DNA from: Rhynchospora pubera
Lineage: Eukaryota; Streptophyta; Magnoliopsida; Poales; Cyperaceae
Assembly (NCBI GenBank): GCA_028095005.1
Contig: CM051461.1
Coordinates: 29,447,432-29,511,431, forward strand
DNA length: 64,000 bases
Reading direction: 5' to 3'
Below are positions 1-11,171 of this stretch, piece after piece. The notes beneath the pieces are model-generated. The model was not told the origin of the DNA. It searched no databases and saw nothing but the letters and a program-made list of their open reading frames with translations. Made by a program: the position numbers and the translations under genes. Within the stretch, counting starts at the first letter, position 1. Each line of letters opens with the position of its first letter.

Positions 1-1294
1 ACCCTACCTACCTCACACTAACTATTTACCAAATTGCCACCCCACCTACCACCTTGCTTGGCCGGCCACAAAGAGGGCCTTTATGGGCCAATTGCATTGC
101 CTCATGGGTCCACTTAATCATTCATTAAATGGCCTCTCTTGTTGCTCTCAATTTGGATCCCTATTGGGCCTTTAATTAATTATTTAATTAAAGCCCTATA
201 AAATGCACATGTGTTAAAATAAATAATTATTAACTTAATAATAATTATTTAGGGATTAGATAATGCATTAATTTATTTCTATATGATCCCTTTGATTTAA
301 TTAATTATAACGGTCTACAACGCTATTTAATTAATTAATCAACTCATCATATTTTGCAATACCAATTATTGCAAATAAATAAATAATGCAAGCATGGTTA
401 AAACACCAATTCTGTGTGACCCTTTGAGGATTTATGCTACGTTGGACATGGAGTTAAATCGCTATTTAAATCCAATAATCATAAGCGGTATCTAGCAACA
501 CGTTATGATTCCCAATTCGCATAAATAGTGTACAGCTACAATATTTCAATCCTGCATAAGAGAATAATAATATATCTCTATTTTGATTCCTATGCCTCAC
601 GATATCATCGTATAATCCAAGATAGGAATGTGTCATTCTTGCAGATTATACGTTTCTTGATCTAGAGATAATTGTATCAGTTGCTAGCAAACAATCTATC
701 TCCATCAAGGGGCCCAAACAGATATCGTCACTCACTAAGTGAATTAATGAGGGACATACGGTTTTCTTGACTATTTAACTTTTCCCCGCACAATTCAAGA
801 GAACATAAATAACGTCCGTATAGCAGCCCTTATCGGGAATCAGCGGTAGACGATATTTATTGAACCTATCCTCATGTGGAAAAGATAAATATCTCAAACT
901 TAGAATCAAAATCATAACGAAATAAATAATGACACCCAAACACAATCCATGTATTTATTTCGTTGGGTCATGTCCTGTACTATGTTCAATTAACATAAAC
1001 ATATGCAATTAAGTTGGTTACTCTTAACCAGTGATTTATAGAACTTAATCAACACTTAACTTGCATACTAATCTTATTGATAATTAATGTTCCTTGTTAA
1101 TTATCAAGATTATGGACGCTTAAGATTTATTGTTGTCATTTACTACTAAATGAATCACAGTGATCTATAATTCAGATCCTCAACCTGAATGAACTGTCAA
1201 CACATAAATCAAGGAATAAATGATATAAAATCATCCATAACATAAAACCATAGAAGTAGCCAAAAAGATTGGCTTCTAGGACATATCTCTAACA
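1..1294 (-). repeat. Copia-1 3' LTR (partial)
   Basis: This copy matches 8114-9407 base for base except for one substitution. It contains most of U3; the TATA box seen in the other LTR would fall just outside the window. The outer end cannot be seen. Confidence 0.95.
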
Positions 1295-1305
1295 ATCTCC
1301 CACTT
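1295..1305 (-). other. Copia-1 polypurine tract
   Basis: Read on the minus strand, AAGTGGGAGAT lies directly before the 3' LTR. This purine-rich stretch is where plus-strand DNA synthesis is expected to start. Confidence 0.8.
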
Positions 1306-1406
1306 GGCCTAGAGTCAATCAACAGTGACTTCTAGCCAGTGTATAGTACTCAATGTAATATCCAAATATACATATCTCATACTAACGCCTAAATAAAAGA
1401 TACAAC

Positions 1407-4400
1407 TCAAAGCCAATCAGGCATACGCCTAATCTCCATGGATGCAACATGCAACTCATGCGCGGCTCGAGACAAAGGCTTTGTCAGAGGGTCCGCTGTG
1501 TTCGCGGCACCGTCCACCTTCTTGACCTTGACCCATCCGTCATTGACCAACTGACGGATGAGATGGAACCGTCGTAGAATGTGCCTAGTCTTCTGGTGAG
1601 ACCTAGGCTCCTTGGACTGAGCTATGGCTCCCGTATTGTCGCAGTAGATATCCACTGGACCCGAGATGCTTGGAACCACCTCTAGCTCGGTCAAGAACTC
1701 CTTGATCCATACGGCCTCTTTTGCCGCTTCACCAGCCGCTAAGTATTCCGCTTCGGTGACGGAATCGGCCGTAGTATCTTGCTTGGAACTCTTCCAACTT
1801 ACGGCACCACCATTAAGCAGAAATACAAAGCCGGACTGTGATTTGGAGTCATCTCGATCGGTTTGGAAACTAGCATCGGTGTAACCAGTTACAACGAGCT
1901 CTTGGTCTCCACCGTAAACGAGAATGCTCTCTTGGGTTCTCTTGAGATACTTGAGGATATTCTTGACTGCGGTCCAATGTGCCATGCCCGGGTTGGCTTG
2001 GTATCGACTAGTCACGCTAATCGGATGTGCCACATCGGGGCGAGTGCATAGCATGGCATACATAATCGATCCGACTACAGATGGATACTTGAATCGCTTC
2101 ATGTACTCCCGATCTGTCTCCGTTGTCGGACCTTGAGTCTTGCTCAAGTAAATGCCATGTGACATAGGCAAGAATCCCTTCTTGGAATTCGCCATGTTGT
2201 GTTTTTGCAACACCTTGTCAATGTATGCATCTTGGCTCAAACCTAGCATCCTCTTTGATCTATCTCTATAGATCTTGATTCCTAGGATGTAGGCGGCCTC
2301 GCCCAAGTCTTTCATTGAGAACACTTTCTTCAATGAATCCTTGACTGCATTCAATTCGGGAATATCATTCCCGATCAAGAGTATATCGTCAACATATAGA
2401 ACAAGAAACACAACCACGCTCCCACTAAACCTCTTGTAGACACAAGGTTCCTTTTCACTTTGAGAGAAGTTCAATTTCTTGACTTCCTCATCAAAGCGCT
2501 TGTTCCAACTCCGTGATGCTTGCTTCAATCCATAAATGGATCGTTGAAGCTTGCATACTTTGTTAGCATTCTTTGGATCCACAAAACACTCGGGTTGTGT
2601 CATATACACATCCTCTTCCAAATTTCCATTTAGGAAGGCGGTTTTGACATCCATTTGCCAAATCTCATAATCATAGAATGCGGCAATTGCTAACATGATC
2701 CGAATTGACTTGAACATGACGACGGGCGAGAAGGTTTCTTCATAGTCAATACCATGAATTTGCTTGTAACCTTTCGCTACAAGTCGTGCTTTGTAAATGG
2801 TCAAGTTGCCATCCATGTCGACCTTTCTCTTAAAGATCCACTTGTTCTCAACGGGTTTTACTCCGTTGGGAAGGTCAACCAAGGTCCATACCTTGTTGTC
2901 ATACATGGATTGCATTTCGGATTCCATGGCTTTTAGCCATTCCTTGGAGTCGGGTTTCTTTCTCATGTCATCAACGGTCAAAGGCTCATCGTTCTCCATA
3001 ACGAGAACGTCGTGCAAACCTAAATATCTTATAGGTGGACGACTTGGCCTTGCCGATCTTCGTAGGGTAGAAGTTTGAGGTTCTTGAACTTGTTCCACAA
3101 CGGTTTGTGGACTTTGTTCTTGAACTTCAAGTGAAGGTGCTTCCTCAACATCATCGACTCGCGATATGTTTGAGTTTTCATTTGAGGGAGCTTGTTCGTA
3201 AACCTCTTCTTCCACAACAACTTGTGGAATGGGTTCGGCTACAATCTCATTCGGTGCACCCACATTTTGTGCAACCTCATTTGGCACCACATTGGGAACA
3301 ACCACATTGCCTACTTGAGGCATGCTTTGTTGTTGCGGTTCTTGAATTTCTTCAATCACCACGTTGCTCCCACTACTTCTTCTTGAGAGAAACTCCTTCT
3401 CCAAGAACACACCATAACGAGCAACAACTATCTTGTTCTCGTTGCGGTTATAGAAGTAGTAACCCTTCGTTTCCTTAGGGTATCCTACGAAATGACATTT
3501 GTCCGATTTGGGTCCAAGCTTATCGCTCACTAGCCTTTTCACATAAGCTTCACAACCCCAAATCTTGAGAAACGACATGCTTGGTTTCTTCTTAAACCAA
3601 AGCTCATAGGGCGTCTTCTCAACGGACTTTGATGGAACACGGTTTAATGTAAAAGTTGCGGTTTCAAGGGCGTATCCCCAAAAGGACATAGGCAAATCGG
3701 CTTGGCTCATCATTGACCGAACCATGTCAAGCAAAGTTCGATTCCTCCTTTCGGATACACCATTCCATTGTGGTGTTCCGGGTGGAGTGAGTTGTGGAAC
3801 GATTCCACACTCCTTTAGATAGTTGCCAAACTCATGGCTCAAGTACTCACCACCTCGATCGGATCGTAAGACCTTGATCTTTCGACCAAGTTGGTTCTCA
3901 ACTTCATTCTTAAATTCTTTGAACTTGTCAAAGGATTCGGATTTGTGACGCATCAAGTAGATATACCCGTATCTACTATGGTCATCGGTGAATGTGATGA
4001 AGTATGAATAACCACCACGCGCACAAATGCTCATAGGCCCACATACATCGGTATGTACAAGGTCTAACAAGTCATTTGCCCTTGTCCCTTTGTTAGGAAA
4101 AGGCGCTTTGGTCATCTTTCCCATCAAACAAGATTCGCATGTGTCAATTGGCTCGAAAGCGAATTGATCCAAGAGACCAACGGTTTGTAATCTCTTGATG
4201 CGTTTCTCATTGATATGACCTAAGCGGCAATGCCACATCAAAGTTGCATTCTCATGTGAAATCTTACGTTTCCTATTGTCATTCTCAACACTCAAGATAA
4301 GTCCGCTAGAATCAAGCAAATAAAGACCATTCAATAAATGCGCATCACAAAAACGAACTTCATTTCGAAACAAGGTCAACAACTTGTTCTTTATTACAAC

Positions 4401-5570
4401 ATTAAAACCATCCATGTCCAAACAAGAGATAGAGATAATGTTTCGAGTGATAGAGGGAACTAAAAATACATCCTTTAGTTCCAACACAAAACCGGAAGGT
4501 AAAGTTAAATCCACGCTCCCAATGGCCATAGCGGAGATGCACGTGCCATTCCCGACGCGGAGTTGAACTTCACCTTTCTCGAGCCGCCTCCTATTCTTTA
4601 GGACCTGCACATTTCGACAAATGTGAGCACACGAACCGGTATCGAATACCCAATCAGTGTTAGAGGTAGCGAGAAGGGTTTCGATGACAAATATACCTGA
4701 AGAAGAAGGTTGGACGGTTCCCGCCTTCTTGTCGGCAAGGTACTTGGGGCAGTTTCTCCTCCAATGACCCTTGTTGCTACAGTAGTAGCAAACGGTCTCG
4801 GGAGTGGCCGGGTTCTTCTTCTTCTTGGAACCCACGGGAGCACCCTTGGCCGAACCTTGGGGCGTCACCGGGCCTTTGCCCTTCTTGGCTTTACGGCCTC
4901 GCTTCTTGATCTTTTTGCTCTTGTCACTCACGGCAAGAACATCCTTGGGGCCCTTCTCCTTCTTGAGACTATCCTCCGTCTCAACGAGCATGTTTTGGAG
5001 ATCATCCATGCTCTTGTCCATGCCATTCATCCGGTAGTTCACAACAAAACCGGTGAAGCTTGGAGGGAGGGAGTTGAGAATGAAATCTTGAATTGCACCC
5101 GTAGGAAAGGGCGTATCAAGCTTTTCGAGCTGCCGAAACAACCCCGCCATCTTCATGACGTGTGGCCCGACTTCATGACCCTCCGCCAAGCGAGTGTTGG
5201 CGACGGCCTTGATGAGACGGGCCCTTTCGGTGCGGGCCTTGGTTTGGAACATGTTCTTGAGACGAGTGATCATCTCAAACACTCCGTATCCACTATCGAT
5301 GAACTCCTTTTGGAGTTCCGATTCCATGACCGCAACCATCAAGACCGACATCTCCATGTCGTCATTGACGTGCTTCTCATATTCCTCTTGCTTATCCTTT
5401 GGATCGGTGTCCTTAGGAGCAGAGGGAATCGGAGTGGAGAGGAGGTACTCCCTTTTTTCAAACCTAAAGGCAAGCCTTAGGTTGCGGTGCCAATCCAAGA
5501 AATTAGCACCGTTAAAGGCGAGTTTCTCTTTCTCAAGAAGAGAACGAAGCGTTAAAGAGGAGGAAGACAT
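1407..5570 (-). CDS. Copia-1 gag-pol polyprotein, intact
   Basis: One uninterrupted 1387-aa frame encodes everything needed for reverse transcription and integration. The gag region is residues 1-250, followed by a CCHC zinc knuckle (C261, C264, H269, C274) after a lysine-rich stretch. The aspartic protease motif DTGS starts at D310. The integrase has an HHCC finger (H447, H452, C478, C481) and a D508-D571-E607 triad with the expected 35-residue last spacing. A glutamine/valine-rich linker covers about 735-840. Reverse transcriptase has YVDD at 1059-1062. RNase H has D1232, E1275 and D1311. No stop or frameshift was found, so the protein could be active. The start chosen is the first ATG, about 2 kb from the primer site. 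Long antisense frames across gag are shadows. Confidence 0.96.
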   Translation of the reverse strand: MSSSSLTLRSLLEKEKLAFNGANFLDWHRNLRLAFRFEKREYLLSTPIPSAPKDTDPKDKQEEYEKHVNDDMEMSVLMVAVMESELQKEFIDSGYGVFEMITRLKNMFQTKARTERARLIKAVANTRLAEGHEVGPHVMKMAGLFRQLEKLDTPFPTGAIQDFILNSLPPSFTGFVVNYRMNGMDKSMDDLQNMLVETEDSLKKEKGPKDVLAVSDKSKKIKKRGRKAKKGKGPVTPQGSAKGAPVGSKKKKNPATPETVCYYCSNKGHWRRNCPKYLADKKAGTVQPSSSGIFVIETLLATSNTDWVFDTGSCAHICRNVQVLKNRRRLEKGEVQLRVGNGTCISAMAIGSVDLTLPSGFVLELKDVFLVPSITRNIISISCLDMDGFNVVIKNKLLTLFRNEVRFCDAHLLNGLYLLDSSGLILSVENDNRKRKISHENATLMWHCRLGHINEKRIKRLQTVGLLDQFAFEPIDTCESCLMGKMTKAPFPNKGTRANDLLDLVHTDVCGPMSICARGGYSYFITFTDDHSRYGYIYLMRHKSESFDKFKEFKNEVENQLGRKIKVLRSDRGGEYLSHEFGNYLKECGIVPQLTPPGTPQWNGVSERRNRTLLDMVRSMMSQADLPMSFWGYALETATFTLNRVPSKSVEKTPYELWFKKKPSMSFLKIWGCEAYVKRLVSDKLGPKSDKCHFVGYPKETKGYYFYNRNENKIVVARYGVFLEKEFLSRRSSGSNVVIEEIQEPQQQSMPQVGNVVVPNVVPNEVAQNVGAPNEIVAEPIPQVVVEEEVYEQAPSNENSNISRVDDVEEAPSLEVQEQSPQTVVEQVQEPQTSTLRRSARPSRPPIRYLGLHDVLVMENDEPLTVDDMRKKPDSKEWLKAMESEMQSMYDNKVWTLVDLPNGVKPVENKWIFKRKVDMDGNLTIYKARLVAKGYKQIHGIDYEETFSPVVMFKSIRIMLAIAAFYDYEIWQMDVKTAFLNGNLEEDVYMTQPECFVDPKNANKVCKLQRSIYGLKQASRSWNKRFDEEVKKLNFSQSEKEPCVYKRFSGSVVVFLVLYVDDILLIGNDIPELNAVKDSLKKVFSMKDLGEAAYILGIKIYRDRSKRMLGLSQDAYIDKVLQKHNMANSKKGFLPMSHGIYLSKTQGPTTETDREYMKRFKYPSVVGSIMYAMLCTRPDVAHPISVTSRYQANPGMAHWTAVKNILKYLKRTQESILVYGGDQELVVTGYTDASFQTDRDDSKSQSGFVFLLNGGAVSWKSSKQDTTADSVTEAEYLAAGEAAKEAVWIKEFLTELEVVPSISGPVDIYCDNTGAIAQSKEPRSHQKTRHILRRFHLIRQLVNDGWVKVKKVDGAANTADPLTKPLSRAAHELHVASMEIRRMPDWL

Positions 5571-7636
5571 CTACAACAATTATCGAATTAAAGGTCAATT
5601 ATTTTTATGTTTTTAGTTTTAACAAAAGTAAAACTTTCACTACACTTTTAAAAGTCCCTAAGTATAGTGATTTCCAAGACCCCTATTTTCATCAAAATGG
5701 ACCTGCTATGGCACGTCATCCAAAATGATTAGATAAGGTAGGTTCTCCAACCAATCATCTTACTATGACTCTTGGTTCGCATGAGCGAACTTCGCCCCGA
5801 TGTCCAAACTCTAGTTGGGTCCATCGAAAAAGTCACTTCTCACTATTTGCTCCTTGCAAATCTTAGCTATTTGCACCCCGACTACCGAATTGGCAATCAT
5901 GACGTCCGCTTGGGCGGACCGCGCCATGAGTGACAATCGGCGTGAAGGGGATAGAGAGAAGGAGGGCGATTTAACTTATTCGTTTTAGTTTGGGACAAAC
6001 AATTCATATGACACTTTGTTTGGTGGTCGTGTAAGCATACACCCATACCTAACCTAACAAAAGTAATCACATAAGCATCTCATAGTTGTGGGTTTGTATG
6101 GCTCCCGCTTGCATTAGTTTCGCCACATCGTCCATGGAGCAAAACTAATCTAATTCTTGCCCTCCCACTAAATTCTATAAGGATCTAAATCCTATATAAA
6201 ATAAAGGTGCAAAAATACATGTGAAAACATCCTATTCCCATCCTAACCTTAGGGGCATGCAAGCCTCACAAGTTACATCAAAAATTAATCAACAAATTAA
6301 TTAATTAATGGCACCAAAGGCCGCATTACAAACATTCACACATGCATTCATTATAACCACAAGGCATTGAGTCTTGAGCCATACTAAACCCACTATCCAC
6401 CTACAAAACAAAGTTAGCACATACAAGAACTTTGTTTCCAATTAACGATTTTCAAGCATCTTTGCGTATCGTTTGCCATAAGTAAATTCCGTGTACAAAT
6501 CCTCAATTTTAAACAACAAAACTTATTTAAATTCATTTAGAAAGTTCTTTCAACATCCCATAACAGAAAGGAGATCAAACAAGGAGTTTTCTAATTAATT
6601 TCAACTAATTTGAATATTTAGAAAAACAGTAATTTATTAAAAAACGTAACTAATGGAATCCAATAAAAGCTAAGGTTTTAGGCCTCCAAAAATTCTCAAA
6701 TAAATTACTTAAGCTCCTTATCATAGTTGTGATTACCAGTTAAAATTCCAAGAGGAGATCTTACACCATCTGGGAGAATCAAAAATGACAAATCTCTTAC
6801 AAGTGCACGAAACACCGTTATGAGATTTTCAGATTATCCTCTCAACCATTTGGTCTGTTAGACCACCTTCTAATTAGTTTTTATATATACAATATACATA
6901 GAAAAACTAGTTTATTCTATAGCCTAACTAATCATGAAAAGAAAACCACCAAGTTTAGTTCAAAAAGTTCGAGTTACTAACTAAACAATCAACAAATTCT
7001 GTACTGGAACAGACTGTCGATCGAAAAGTTCTAGCCTAGTTGAAGGTCCAAATCTCCACGAAAAATTATGAAACTAATTTTCCTGGAATCCTAACTCAAA
7101 ATAGAACAACTCCATTTAAACAGAATTTTTAAAGGAGTCCTCAGTTGGTACAGTTTATTAGAACAATCGATTTGCTCAACAAACTGGATCTGACAAGTTC
7201 TTCCTTTTCATACTTAAAAACCCACAAATTGATCTGAGCCATGCAACAAATTTTACATGCTCAGAACGAGGTTCAAGTCCTCTTTAAATCTAGCCATAGA
7301 ACACTGGTACTTATATTCAAAATATAAATCTTTCAAGCCATTCAAACAGGACAGTGCAAGCAGAAACTGGTTCTGCGCACTGTCGCCATTTTATTCACAG
7401 TAAATCTATACTAATTCAGAAAAATGTGAATCCAACGCTAAAAGAATCACAATCCACAGATCTACAACTTTCATGTAGATGGAAAAAAACTTCCAGAGAA
7501 CTTATCAAAGCGAAAAACGCGAAACAACACAGAAAATACCATTTCCAGACAGCAAACAAACGCATCATCTCTACTAATCCATTAATTAGCCAATTTCTCT
7601 TAATTAAGTGTCAAAATAGCTTAAGTACGACCATGT
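5571..7636 (-). other. Copia-1 untranslated leader
   Basis: About 2.07 kb between primer site and gag has no coding frame that resembles a known protein. A long leader suggests either internal initiation or packaging and dimerisation signals, but none can be assigned by eye. The small frames in it (such as 7354-7659 on the plus strand, which runs into the LTR) look like chance. Confidence 0.7.
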
Positions 7637-7648
7637 GCTCTGATACCA
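7637..7648 (-). other. Copia-1 primer binding site (initiator Met-tRNA)
   Basis: The minus strand reads TGGTATCAGAGC, complementary to the 3' end of plant initiator methionine tRNA. It is one base away from the LTR boundary at 7650. Confidence 0.93.
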
Positions 7649-7649
7649 C

Positions 7650-9407
7650 TGTTAGTTAAGTGCATAATTTTCATTTTATGATTAAATACTACTAATTATC
7701 CATAAACAATCATGCACAAACACGGATCTTGCACTAAGCCATTCACACAAGAGAGAAAGGTTCAAGGTATACCTCTCTTGAGCTAGTAATCAAGAGGCTC
7801 GAACCGGCTAGGTTGTAGGTGGTTGTGCTCACGTCTAGCTCGCGCCTCCTTGTCGTATCGCCTCGAGTCCACTTGGTATTAACCAAATCCTCTACAAGTT
7901 ATGCTAGTAACTTGGAGGAGATGCCTAATCCCTAGCTTTCTCAATTCTTCTAGCAAATCAACAAGTTATTTGTGGAAGAATGGAGGGCTCAACACATGAG
8001 CAATAGGGAGAGATGGGAGAGAGGGAGGCGCACAAGGGAAGGGGGGCGGCTAGGTTAGTGGGAGAGAGAGAGAGGGGGATTTGCAACCATCCACATCCTT
8101 ATATAGAGTGCAAACCCTACCTACCTCACACTAACTATTTACCAAATTGCCACCCCACCTACCACCTTGCTTGGCCGGCCACAAAGAGGGCCTTTATGGG
8201 CCAATTGCATTGCCTCATGGGTCCACTTAATCATTCATTAAATGGCCTCTCTTGTTGCTCTCAATTTGGATCCCTATTGGGCCTTTAATTAATTATTTAA
8301 TTAAAGCCCTATAAAATGCACATGTGTTAAAATAAATAATTATTAACTTAATAATAATTATTTAGGGATTAGATAATGCATTAATTTATTTCTATATGAT
8401 CCCTTTGATTTAATTAATTATAACGGTCTACAACGCTATTTAATTAATTAATCAACTCATCATATTTTGCAATACCAATTATTGCAAATAAATAAATAAT
8501 GCAAGCATGGTTAAAACACCAATTCTGTGTGACCCTTTGAGGATTTATGCTACGTTGGACATGGAGTTAAATCGCTATTTAAATCCAATAATCATAAGCG
8601 GTATCTAGCAACACGTTATGATTCCCAATTCGCATAAATAGTGTACAGCTACAATATTTCAATCCTGCATAAGAGAATAATAATATATCTCTATTTTGAT
8701 TCCTATGCCTCACGATATCATCGTATAATCCAAGATAGGAATGTGTCATTCTTGCAGATTATACGTTTCTTGATCTAGAGATAATTGTATCAGTTGCTAG
8801 CAAACAATCTATCTCCATCAAGGGGCCCAAACAGATATCGTCACTCACTAAGTGAATTAATGAGGGACATACGGTTTTCTTGACTATTTAACTTTTCCCC
8901 GCACAATTCAAGAGAACATAAATAACGTCCGTATAGCAGCCCTTATCGGGAATCAGCGGTAGACGATATTTATTGAACCTATCCTCATGTGGAAAAGATA
9001 AATATCTCAAACTTAGAATCAAAATCATAACGAAATAAATAATGACACCCAAACACAATCCATGTATTTATTTCGTTGGGTCATGTCCTGTACTATGTTC
9101 AATTAACATAAACATATGCAATTAAGTTAGTTACTCTTAACCAGTGATTTATAGAACTTAATCAACACTTAACTTGCATACTAATCTTATTGATAATTAA
9201 TGTTCCTTGTTAATTATCAAGATTATGGACGCTTAAGATTTATTGTTGTCATTTACTACTAAATGAATCACAGTGATCTATAATTCAGATCCTCAACCTG
9301 AATGAACTGTCAACACATAAATCAAGGAATAAATGATATAAAATCATCCATAACATAAAACCATAGAAGTAGCCAAAAAGATTGGCTTCTAGGACATATC
9401 TCTAACA
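7650..9407 (-). repeat. Copia-1 5' LTR (complete, 1758 bp)
   Basis: It starts TGTTAG and ends CTAACA, a perfect 6-bp terminal inverted repeat. A TATA box at 8099-8105 divides it into about 1.3 kb of U3 and about 0.4 kb of R-U5. It is nearly identical to the left copy where both are visible. Confidence 0.95.
8099..8105 (-). promoter_or_regulatory. TATA box of the Copia-1 5' LTR
   Basis: The minus strand reads CTATATAAGG here. Transcription would start about 30 bases further on, near 8070, and run towards the primer site. The position within the LTR is typical. Confidence 0.6.
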
Positions 9408-11171
9408 AATAGAACTTGGTCAATCAACTTTAATTTTTCTACATAAATTCGTTTCTAATTCTAAAAAAATTATGAATTATTACAAATTCTACGTTATTTT
9501 TTTCATTTAATTAATAAATTTTATTGAGCCCTGCACGCCTTTTTTTTTTTTATGGTGTGAGCTCTACACGTCCTAAAGATGTTCTTGTAGAATATATGCA
9601 ATTTTAGAGAAACAAACCAGACTGCACAACTTGGACTCGCACTAACCAAACTATGCCAAACTTGGTGAGCCCAACACGTGATTCCCCACATGGCTAAACG
9701 GACCCAAACGGAGTACCAACGGACCCATCTGTGACCCCACCGTAACCGCAGAAAACAGTTCTTTATTAGGTTCCCAGCTACTTATTTTTTTAGTGCCCAA
9801 CATCAAAATAAATTAGTTTTAATGCAAGTCAACTGAGATTAGCAAGATGGCCGCCTATTGTACAAACCCTTGATCTTCTGTGGCAGTATGTAATACGATA
9901 CTTTCAAATAAGTATACATGTGTCGCTCGTAGTTGAAGCACATAACTTTTCTGACATTCTTCCTGCACTAATATCTACTTGTGTAAAAGAGATGGTACAC
10001 GGTAGCTTCTCTGTCTGCCAATTTGTCTTAGTAGCAAATTAATGTAGAAAAGAATATTGCTGTTTATATTAGCATTGGAACTGATTGTTCACATAAATTA
10101 GTATGTCAAGGTCGACAGCGGGAGACTAATGGAGGTGCTTAAGAAAATAAGGTAACTACAATCAACCGACAAGAGACCCGCATGTCAAATCTGCCACAGA
10201 ATTTAACAGCTATTTATGTCGCCATTAATTTTAATCACATGGAGGATTAGGTGGAATTTGGAGAAAAGAGAGCTTGCTTTACTTCTCAATTAGCGGCAAT
10301 AATTTTTGGACCCCTCGGAATTTGAGGCGTGTTGAATTAGTCATATATATACAGTCCTCTAATCCGATTGACTTCTGGTTATCAGCATAATAATTTATTG
10401 GAGGATGTTTTGCTGACATTTTGTATTGAAAACTATGGTCCCTTTATTTTATTTACTGTGAATGTTTTAATGGGGCAATGCATATTTTTTTTTCAGTTAT
10501 TTGTTTACAAGTCATCCATAGGGAAGTGTATTAAGTTAAGTTTAACAAGAGTTACATGACCTATTGTGGTTGATATTTGTAAAAGCCAAATGGAATAAGA
10601 AAACTTTGTGTGATATAATTAATTTTTAATTTAATGACTAAATAATAGATTTTTTGAATGAAGAAGACGAATTTGAAATTCGATTAGGAGATGTATTAAG
10701 AATATTTATATTGAAAAGTTTGAACCTAGTTTGATCTTAAATTTAAAAAAGTTTATGTAACAATGCAAAAGGTGTTTTGTGAATGCACACAGAACACAAG
10801 ATTTACCAAGAGTAAGAAGTATAAAATCAATAATAATATAATAGGATAAGGACTAAAAACTATTTGACACTAACCATGTGATTCCAAGAAATATTACCTA
10901 TCAAGTCTCCAATTTGTCAAGCCCCCTATACATTGTAACCCTAATCTTAACTTAGTTCTTAAGCGAGAAAACAAATGTGGACAGTTTGAGTTGGCAACTT
11001 CCACATAAGTCGGCGCCTTGTTTCCCGGGGAAAGAACTTACACGTGGCAATCTTTTACTGGCAAGGAATCACACCCTGTCATCCTAAATCCTAATCAACA
11101 AAAAGGGTAAAAAAAGCGACGTCTTCGGTTTGGTTCGGGTTAATACGCGTTAGAACTTAAACTAAGCATAG
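9408..11171. other. Intergenic, 3' side of PINOID
   Basis: AT-rich DNA between Copia-1 and the PINOID stop codon. I see no gene, RNA or complete transposon. The 63-aa frame at 10368-10559 has no recognisable features. Confidence 0.6.

Larger units (their letters stand above)
1..9407 (-). mobile_element. Copia-1: young Ty1/Copia LTR retrotransposon, 3' LTR cut by window edge
   Basis: The parts run, in minus-strand order: 5' LTR (7650-9407), primer binding site (7637-7648), long leader, one gag-pol frame (5570-1407), polypurine tract (1295-1305) and 3' LTR (1294 to beyond base 1). The LTRs begin TGTTAG and end CTAACA. Over the 1294 bases that can be compared they align without indels at an offset of 8113 and show one difference that I found (1016 g versus 9129 a). 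About 464 bases of the 3' LTR lie outside the window, giving a full length near 9.9 kb. The bases after the element are aatag; the matching target duplication would be off the left edge. The order integrase before reverse transcriptase makes it Copia. I did not assign the lineage. Confidence 0.95.

Noticed and set aside
4710..5480. 256-aa plus-strand frame, the longest antisense frame in Copia-1
   Set aside because: It lies opposite the gag and zinc-knuckle coding region, which has clear domains; the antisense product has none.
8013..8288. 91-aa frame in the Copia-1 LTR
   Set aside because: It crosses U3 and R sequence of the LTR on the strand opposite to transcription.
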